Shown: positions 56,241-64,000 of the stretch, in pieces
How the letters are laid out: every line of letters starts with the position of its first letter
How positions within the stretch are numbered: position 1 is the first letter of the stretch
Assembly (NCBI GenBank): GCA_013400975.1
Contig: WBMZ01011542.1
Coordinates: 47,060 to 111,059 of the forward strand
From: Atrichornis clamosus
Taxonomy: Eukaryota > Chordata > Aves > Passeriformes > Menuridae
DNA: 64,000 nucleotides
Direction of reading: 5' to 3'
Translations under genes and position numbers: made by a program
Notes under the pieces: generated by a model
Databases searched by the model: none
What the model was told of the DNA's origin: nothing
Seen by the model: the letters and a program-made list of their open reading frames with translations, nothing else

Positions 56241-56273
56241 CCTCTCCAGTTATTGCAGTGCATTGTTGATGAG
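56241..56273 (+). CDS. MAP2K5: MAP2K5 33-bp microexon: alphaG start
   Basis: A 33-bp exon from acceptor CCATTGCAG to donor GTGAGT, reading PLQLLQCIVDE (human 368-378), the start of helix alphaG. It is phase 0 on both sides, the third consecutive small exon that is a multiple of three. The next exon, which should begin with the codons for DSPVLP, was searched for by eye in the remaining 7.7 kb and not seen, so it lies beyond the window. The last 70 residues, including helices alphaH and alphaI and the C-terminal tail, are therefore missing here for positional reasons, not because of gene damage. Confidence 0.95.
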
Positions 56274-57621
56274 GTGAGTCGTCGTCTTATGTGCTTTCAC
56301 TCCTAAAGTCATTCCTAATGGAGTGGAAAGCTTATATTTTGTTTCCTAATGAAGCACAATGCCCAACATCCTCCGAGCACGAGTTGCCTGGTGCAGCTTG
56401 GAGCTCTCAGACATGAACTGGCCTTGCCCCACTTTATGCTGCTTTTCTGCTCTAAAAATTGAGTCTTTCGGAGCCTCGAGTGTCTCACGGGCCAGTCCTT
56501 TGAGCTGTCGAGGTCCTGGAGCCTCAGCCTCGTCGTGGGAGGCGTTGCTCTGATCAGTTGGGACAGGGACATTCAAGTCTTTAACGTGGGCCTATTGAAA
56601 TGGCAAAAAGGGCGTTTTAACAAAGGAGAGAAAACTCAGGTGTGAGCAGGAAAGCGTCTGAGTGTCACCTCATCAGTGGTGTTCAATCAGAAGGCCAGAA
56701 TAACAGGCTGGGATGCAGGAGATCCAGGTGTGAGCAGAAGGCCGGATTGCAGTGGCTCAACATCACATTTCTGTAGTGGAACACTCTTTGCATCTCCCAT
56801 CTCCCTCCCCAGAGCAGGGTTCCAGCTCTGGACAGTGAAGCAATAGCGGAGGCTGTCAAGTTTGCTTCACTTTTAATGTTTAATAAGATGATGATGCTAA
56901 TTAGGAAGTTCCAACAAGGAAAAAAGATCCAGAACTCTTAAACGCTTCCCTCAGCCTCTAGCAGGACGTTGTTACCGGCTGCTCAGGTGGAGTGGGTGTG
57001 TGTGGATGTGTCCAAAATGTGTCTAAATGTCATCCAGCTGCTTCCAGCCTCTCCCTGTGAGAAGTTTGTTGAGCTGGGTGCGAGCCAAGTGCTCAGTCTC
57101 TGTTGTGTGTCCATCTGCCTGTAGGAAGTGCTCACCCTGGGCTCCTCCCTCACTCCTACCTCCGGGAGCACCTCGGCCTTCTGTTAGAGAATGACTTCAG
57201 GGCTTGGCTGAACTTCCTTCTAAAACTGACGCTTGGGCCTTGAGGGGTGCCGTTCAGTTAGAATGGACAAGTATCCTTCGTGCAAAGAGAAGTTCTCCCA
57301 GTCTCCCAGCTCTTTTCCCTGGGTCTTTGTGGAGGTCTGGTTCTTTGGGTGCTTTTTAGGCAATTCTGGTTCTTTAATCTCTTCAACCCGTCGTTATTCC
57401 TCTTATGCACATCTTTGGTTGAGGCATTGATATTCCAAAGCTCCAGTGCTGTCTGTACCACCAGCAAAAAGCCCTCTCCATCCTCAGGAAGGTCAGTTAA
57501 ACACCATCATGTTTTTAACCTGTGTTTTGCTGCTACACAAATCACTTTTAAATGTGTGCTCTGCCTGAATCGGAGCTCACCGTTCTAAAACACAGCCCTA
57601 AAGAGCTCATATTGTGATAAA

Positions 57622-57676
57622 TTATGGTTGCACTTGATGATCTTGGAGATCTTTCCCAACCTAAAGGATTCTGTGA
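57622..57676 (+). mobile_element. CR1: CR1 3' tail, short
   Basis: GCACTTGATGATCTTGGAGA, TCTTTCCCAACCTAAAGGAT, then TCTGTGAC. Confidence 0.8.
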
Positions 57677-59117
57677 CCTTCTGGCAGCTTTCACATCTTC
57701 TCCTCAGGATGGGAACTGCTCCAGTGTTCTCACAAAAACTTTCACCTCTGTGCTGTAAACATCCGAGTGCCGAACTAGCTTCAGCATTGGCATTTTGGGG
57801 GTTTTTAAAGCTTGTTTTATGTTCCACAGCACGCCACAAAGTCATGACCCTCCTGAGGTGGTGGTCAGAGGGTGCTGTGTGGGCACATTAAAGCTCTGGG
57901 TGACAGAGCACAGCTCAGCTCAGGGTTCCTTAGGTGCCGCTGGCTTTGTTTTGGACACGCTCGGTGTCTAAATGGAAGCTTCCTGCCATAGCACGGATAG
58001 CCCAGAGGGAAGAGGAGAATGGATGGGCTCTGGAGTGCTGTTTGCTCAGTGTGTATTGTTAGGGGGTCCTTTAATAGGATGGATAACATTCAGGCAGTGG
58101 CTGCCACACCTGGAAGTGCAAATTCTTGGCGTGACGGTGCCTTGGAGAACATTTATATTAAAGGGTTTTCTGCTCTAGCTCCTGGTAGCATTGACTTGAA
58201 CAGCCACCCCCAGCCCTGTGTACAAAGACCTGGAAGCAGAATGTGTTTAACTTGCGACTGTTCTGGATTTTTCACCCTCACTTTGTCTTCTGTAAGGATC
58301 AGATCTGTGGGGAATAGCAGAGGGAGCTGCTCGCTGGGGTAACTCTCCTCCTTCTCCACAAGGACCTGCTGAGAGCGGACATCTCTGTGCTCTGATATTC
58401 CTTAGCTGCTCTTGCTACCACGAGTTTGCAGGCTTTGAAATGCTTGGTGTTGTAAGAATGACTCTTCTGGCTTGAATTTCCCCCTTGGCTCTAAGGAAGT
58501 CCTAAAACTCCCAGGAGGGAGGAGCAGAGCCCCTGTCCTGCAGCTGAACTCTGAGGCTCCAGGGACTGGGGCAGAATTCCCCACCTGCCCTAAGGACAAT
58601 CAGAACAGCCAGGAAGGGTCTGCAGCTCTCCTCTCCTTCCAGAGCAGTGCTCCCATAATTTCCAGGCTTCTGGAAGAGCCACAGGATGTTGGGAGGAGCA
58701 GGGGTGGGATGGAGCTGCCTCAAGGACCTTTGGTCTCCACGTGGCTTCCTGCCATGGTAATGAATTGTAGAAATTGATGCAAAATTAAAATCTGGGTTGG
58801 TTTGTTTGGTTTTTTTTGAAGTCCCTTAGTATGTCTTTGTGTGTGACAGAGAATGGTTTGGACTTCTGGTTCCTAAAATGAGGATCTGTGGAAGAGAGAG
58901 TTTCTTGAAATTGGGTCTTCCCTCTGGAGCCAGCTCAAATCTCCAGAGCCTGATACAGGAGAACCTAGAAATGTTTTAAAATGATAAAATGGAGAGCATG
59001 ATTCTTTCTAATAGTTGTTTCTTGTATTGGTAGTCCTGGGATTTGTAGAACTTCCACCAAAACACAGCAGGAATCCAATGTTCATTCACTATCATTTATT
59101 TATAGGATTAATTAATC

Positions 59118-59290
59118 CAGCTGCCCAGAGAAGCTGGGGCTGCCCCTGGATCCCTGGAAGTGTCCAAGGCCAGGTTGGACGGGGCTGGGAGCACCCTGGG
59201 ATAGTGGGAGATGTCCCTGCCTGTGGCAGGGGTGGAATGGGATGGGCTTAAAGGTCCCTTCCCACCCACCCATCCCAGGATTCTGTGATT
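59118..59290 (+). mobile_element. CR1: CR1 3' fragment
   Basis: CCAGCTGCCCAGAGAAGC, GGAAGTGTCCAAGGCCAGG, CCTGGGATAGTGGGAGATGT and the end CCCATCCCAGGATTCTGTGA. Confidence 0.93.
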
Positions 59291-60242
59291 CACTGATGAC
59301 TGAACTAATGAAGAGGTTGTTTCTTTATTCCCTGAGTATCCTGGACTTTTCCAAAACTCTGTAAGATGCCACACCGTGGAATAAAAACTGTCCATGGGAT
59401 GTTTCAGGTGTTCTGCAGTAGTGAGATTTTGGGAGCTGCTTTTAAACTTAGTGAAATACAAAAAACACATCGGGTCAGTTTGGCAGTTTAAAAAAACCTG
59501 TTCGTTCATTTTTTAGGACTTAAAACTCCTCACAGAAAGGGTGAAGAAGCGGTCTGAGAAGCAGGATAATTGAACCAAAACCAAGCCAGGCAGGGTGGTT
59601 CTCCTGAAATCCCAGCAAACTGTGCCTGGTGTTTTGTGTGGTTAAATGATGTTGTGGGGCTGGATCAGTGAGGGGCACTGTGTGAGCAGGAAACGTGCCT
59701 GCCAGAACCTTTATTTTTTTAACACAGCGAGATCTGATCCAGCTCCAAATAAGACACGCTCATTTAAGCACCATCCTAATTGGAGCAGCCCCTCCCACCA
59801 TGACAAGATTCCCGCTTCTGCTCCAGAGGTGGGGACAGAGTCGTTGTTGATGCAGTTCATCCTGCCACAGCCAGCAATAAAGGCAGGCTGCTGCTATTTG
59901 GGAGCTGAGAGTCATTGAATATTCCAGCACTCGACTGAGTTTGTCTCCAGCTCCAGGACGTGCTGCCTGGGAAGCGCTGGGATGATTCCCATTGGGAAGG
60001 ACACGCGTCGCTTGCTGCGCGCGCGGCCTTTCCAGAACGCTCCGACAGGAAGGAGGATGGAGTCGGGCTGGAAGCAGGAGCCTGGCTTGGAAGGTGTCCT
60101 ACATGTGGCCCTGTGTTTCCTGGCTGTGCAGCCAGAGAGTTTGCCATGGAACAGGATTCTGCTTCCAGAGCCGTGGGTGCAGTTTCAAAAAACGTGTAAA
60201 AGTTTTTGTCGTCGGAATCTGTTCCAGATGATCATTTAGGAA

Positions 60243-60658
60243 TGCAAACCACGGAGCACCAGGAGCAGCTGAGGGAGCTGGAGGACCTCAGCCTGGAGCA
60301 AAGGAGGCTCAGGGGGGACCTTCTGGCTCTGCACAGCTCCCTGACAGGAGGGGGCAGCCAGGTGGGAGTTGGAATCTGCTCCAAGGGGCAGGATGAGAGG
60401 AAACGGCTTCAAGACGTGCCAGGGGAAGTTCACGTTGAATGTTGGGAAAAAATTCTTCTTGGAAAAGGTTGTGAAGTGTTGGAAGGGGCTGCCCAGGGCC
60501 GTGGTGGAGTCCCCATCCATGGAAGTGTTCAGGAAAGTGTGGATGTGGCACTTGAGGACGTGGGTTAGTGGTGAACAGGGGATGGTGCTGGGTTGGCACT
60601 TGGACTTGATGATCTTCGAGGGGTTTTTTCCAACTTTAACAATTCCATGATTCTGTCT
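60243..60658 (+). mobile_element. CR1: CR1 3' fragment of AACCTAAATG type, long
   Basis: Covers GGAGGACCTCAGCCTGGAGC, AGGAGGCTCAGGGGGGACCT, GCTGCCCAGGGCCGTGGTGG and the end GACTTGATGATCTTCGAGGG, TTCCATGATTCTGTC. This is the best-preserved copy here of the second CR1 type. Confidence 0.9.
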
Positions 60659-61231
60659 GGAGAAGTTCAGGTCACCCAGTTTCACTTGGTGTGTTGACTC
60701 TACAACCTAAAACTTGCAAGCAAAAGTAGATTTTTTAACATTTTCACTGCTCATGGTCTCACAATGCCTCCCATGGTATTTCCTTTTGGATTGACAAAAG
60801 GAATCTTATCTATTCCCTGCTCAGCCTCCAGATCTCCAGGAATATCGCAGACATGGGCCAGTTAAATGTGCTCCTGGCTGATGTCTGCAAGAGTCACTCA
60901 GTAAATCAAATCCCACTTCAAATTCCAAGAACTGGAATTTGATTATACGTTGATTATAATTCTGCATTTTCCTTTGAATGCGTTAGGAAATTCTCAGTGT
61001 AAAAGGTAAATGAGGCTGTTCTGCATTTCCAGTTTGGTAACTGGTGTGTTACTGGGTTCTGCCACTCCACAGCAAAACATGGGATTAGATTTTTCAGGAA
61101 AATCAGAGCTCTGTTCGTAGCAATTTTTTGCATTCCTTGCAGTGTGTTGAGAAGTGACATTGTTTTCTTCCAACTGTAGTTACTTCTTTCTCTGTTATCT
61201 TACTGTCAAAATATATTACGGAGGAAATCAC

Positions 61232-61275
61232 TGTAAGTTGGAAAATACCTCTTAAAATCATCAAATCCAACCATT
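61232..61275 (-). mobile_element. CR1: CR1 3' tail, reverse, short
   Basis: TAAGTTGGAAAATACCTCTT, then AAAATCATCAAATCCAACCA. Confidence 0.65.
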
Positions 61276-64000
61276 TAGTTCCTTCCTCAGCTGTGTTCCA
61301 GCTGCAGAATTCCCAAAACCCTTCTAAAAAGCTAAGTGTCCTTTTTCCTGATCTCCAGTCAGCTCAGCATTCCGTGGGTGGTTTCAGCTTGGGTACAAAG
61401 ATCCCAAAAGCCCAAATTGAAGAGCTTTGTGTTTTTCAGCATTTCAGCTTCCCATCCCTTGGATCCAGTGGATTTTGGCTTTAGAGGTGTCTGCTCTGCA
61501 TCTGGAGAAGGTTGGATAGACAGAAAGCTGGAATGCATCCTGTCCACTCCTTTACATTTTCCTTAAGCTTTCCAGGGCTATTTGGTTTCACTTTTATATA
61601 TTTGGAGTGTCCCTTCTAGGAAAGCAATTCCTGACAGCCCCTGGAGCTGTTTAACACCAGCTCTGGTTTCCAAGCCTTTCCTCTTCCTCACCTGAAATAA
61701 ATCAATTTTAGTTTCAAAGTTGCCAGAGTTTGTCCCACTGTAGTAGTGATTTAAGTGTTTCATGTGGTTTGGTTTTAATGGTATTGAATTAGGGAGGGAA
61801 AGAACTCAATTTTTGCCCTTCAGTTGTAAATTATTGGATTATTCCAATTCCAGGCGAAGCTTGGGGAGGGAAGAGCAAACCCTGGATTTTACAAATAGGA
61901 GGCAGCATTGCAAAACCTGCCTGTTCTAAGAAGTCAGGCAGAAATTGAGAAGAAAAATTAATTAGTTGTCCTCATGAATCCTCACCCTGCTAGCTTCATG
62001 AGTAAGTAGAGAGAAGCTTTCCATGAGTTTCTTGAGCGTTTCTGCTAAGTGCCCCCACAGAGATACTCGGTCTCACAAGACTGCAGTTTAATCTAGCTCA
62101 AGGACTTTCCAAACTCCACAAATCAAAGACCTCTTTTTTTTTTTTTTCTTCATTTCTTTTTTTTTCGGTCTCTTTTTAAATCCTTCCTCCAGAAACATTT
62201 AACAGCATCACTTCGTGCTGGTGGGGCGTTAAGGCTGAGCTGTGAAGCGTTTCAGTGGCAATATGTTTTCAAATTTTCCTGTGGAAAAAAATGAACTTGC
62301 ACTTAATACACGTCTTCTGTATTGTTGCTTCTATTATCTTTTTTTTTTTTTTTTTTTAAGTGGTTAAATATCCCCCTTCTATTTATTGCTGTGGAATAGC
62401 CTTAAAAATTCCCAGGATGTTCAGCTTGATCAAATAACACGAGGAGTGTTTCCTTTTGAGTCCTGAATTCCTTCACCTTTTGAATCCGTGCTACATTTTG
62501 CTCTCGCTATAAATGAATTTAAAAACTCCTAAGGCTCAGAATGAAGCCAAATTTATTTTTTTTTCTTTGGGAATTTCTCTTTAGATTCTCAGGTATTGAT
62601 TTAAACGCACGAAACCTGAGAATTTCTGGCGTTTTGAAGATTTCCATAGGTTACGCACCTGTGTTTGTGTGTGCCCAAACCTGCCATAATTTGTCCTGAG
62701 GATAAGTTGGTTCAAGGCATAGTTTTATGGAGACAGAAACCGTGACCTTACCAATGTCTGAGATTCAGAGACTTATATGGGAACAAGGTAAAACCACAGG
62801 TAGGAATTGCTGAATAATTACCTTTAGACCAACCTGAGCAAGAACCTTCCCAGGAGGACAAGCTCATTTAATGGTTCCTAAAACTCAATCTCGTGGATGT
62901 CAATGGTCATGCTTGATTATTTGCAGCAGTGTTTTATGAAAAAGCAATAAAAATGCATCGGGAGGGTAGAGAGGAGAAAAGGGAACAACAAATGGGTTGA
63001 GTTTTTCGCCGGGTCCCCTCGGTGTGCGCAGGTAGGGGCTGCATTTCACGCTGTGGTGCCTCAGTTATTTGAGCTGTGTGGCTGTGCTTGTGCCTGCCCA
63101 AAACACTGCCGTGCTCTGCTGCCTGATGAGCGACAAGAGACCAGCGAGGAGAGGGAGAAATCCGTGGGTTGTTGGAGAGAAAAAGCAATTACCGTTGTGG
63201 TTACAGGATTAACCTGTTTTTCCAGGCCCTTCGGAGAGCCCCGCTAACAGGCACAGAGCTGGGGTGAGGGTAGGAAGCGCCACGTCCCACAGGCAGGGTT
63301 ATTCCTGCTCTTCATCGCTTCTTCCCTTCCTTTTTTTGGGTTCTGAAAGCCATCCCGCAGTGGCAAATCCCACAACCAGAGAAACCCTGGGTTATTTAAC
63401 AGGAGCAGCCACTGCGGAGGGAGGCTCCTGATATTCCCAGGAGATGGAGGAGCAGGGAGCAGTGCTGGCTGTGAGGTGTTCGGGTGGGCTCGGTGTTCTG
63501 GTGGATAAAACCCTGCCCTTTCCACCTTGGTTCCCATCCAGCCGGAGCTCTGGAAATCAGTGAGTTCCCTGTGCCACCCCAGGCAGGCCCAGCAGACAAA
63601 TTCCACACCGCGATGGCCGCTCCTGTCGCTTCTCACGTTTGGCTTCAGCTGCTCAGAAAAGAGCAAGAGATGTCATCATCCCTCACCTTCCTGCCCGGCC
63701 TGGGAGCCGAGCAGGAGCAAGCCTGGAATTCTTTCAAGTCTGAGCCACCTCCAGCTGCTGCCAACGCTGTCAGAAATCGCCTGCCTTAGGTTTGCTCAGG
63801 CCTTTTGAAGTCGGTTGGCTGGAAAGTCAGAAATAGGTTTCTTTGTGGTGGTTGTTTTATGTAGCTGTTGTTTTAGGAATGCTGGGGAAGAGAGTTGCTC
63901 CTTGTAGGAGTAAATCTAGGGACAGATTTTATTTGTGTTTGGTTTTTTTAATGTTTTTTTTTAGGAATGTTGTGGAGGAAAGGGGTCTTGAAGGAGTAAA

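Larger units (their letters stand above)
1..64000 (+). other. MAP2K5: MAP2K5 (MEK5) gene, internal part
   Basis: Eleven exons on the + strand join into one open frame of 589 bases (196 codons plus one base) that reads as the middle of the MEK5 kinase domain. MEK5 is a cytosolic dual-specificity MAP kinase kinase. It is switched on by MEKK2/MEKK3 through its PB1 domain and phosphorylates the TEY motif of ERK5. Setting the ATP lysine as human K195, the spacing puts the activation-loop Ser/Thr at 311/315 and the last codon seen at 378, with no gain or loss of residues relative to the human protein as I remember it. Exons for residues 1-182 and 379-448 were searched for by eye and not found, so both ends of the gene lie outside. 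Intron phases are 2,0,0,1,0,1 and then 0 throughout. Identification is very secure; the whole-window extent is inferred. Confidence 0.97.
56274..64000 (+). other. MAP2K5: MAP2K5 intron, 5' part (continues past window)
   Basis: No further exon found. Holds CR1 pieces at 57622-57676, 59118-59290, 60243-60658 and 61232-61275, T-rich runs near 62132-62165 and 62338-62358, and a diverged direct repeat that reaches the window end. The rest is unassigned unique sequence. Confidence 0.75.

Noticed and set aside
56274..64000. Next MAP2K5 exon encoding the segment beginning DSPVLP
   Set aside because: Searched for by eye with expected codons and splice sites; nothing convincing found, so it is assumed to lie beyond 64000.
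1..64000. CRISPR arrays, operons, tRNA or rRNA genes, or a novel multi-gene system
   Set aside because: The window is intronic vertebrate DNA. No regularly spaced repeats with unique spacers, no tRNA-like box A/B pair that I could support, and no second gene were seen.

Overview
The window is bird nuclear DNA holding the middle of one protein-coding gene. The bird assignment rests on many CR1-type LINE 3' fragments with the terminal ATTCTGTG-like octamer that is characteristic of avian CR1. Their number and similarity suggest a songbird or other neoavian bird, but I cannot fix the species. The bases are AT-leaning and intron-rich, with no bacterial or organellar features.

Eleven coding exons on the + strand (3845 to 56273) splice into one continuous open frame of 196 codons. 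Every junction is GT-AG and no exon contains a stop. The product is MAP2K5 (MEK5), the dual-specificity kinase that activates ERK5 (MAPK7). Counting from the ATP-binding lysine as human K195, the exons cover residues 183 to 378 of a 448-residue protein. This runs from just after the glycine loop through the alphaC glutamate, HRD, DFG, the activation-loop Ser/Thr pair, APE and the alphaF/alphaG region. The N-terminal PB1 region, the glycine loop and the last 70 residues lie outside the window, so about 3.8 kb of intron precedes the first exon seen and about 7.7 kb follows the last.

Layout: 1-3844 upstream intron with an assembly gap; 3845-9421 three N-lobe exons; 13390-30140 five exons with the catalytic and activation segments; 30141-55902 two very large introns (12.5 and 13.2 kb) around a 30-bp microexon; 55903-56273 two more small exons; then intron to the end. 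The introns hold about 30 recognisable CR1 pieces in both orientations, several simple repeats and long pyrimidine tracts. A few CR1-free stretches look non-random and may be conserved regulatory elements.

I found no second gene, tRNA, rRNA, CRISPR array, complete transposon or novel multi-gene system. The observations most worth checking are the run of in-frame microexons in the alphaF-alphaG region, the CR1-depleted putative regulatory blocks in the two largest introns, a head-to-head inverted CR1 junction, and a duplicated sequence on both sides of the assembly gap.
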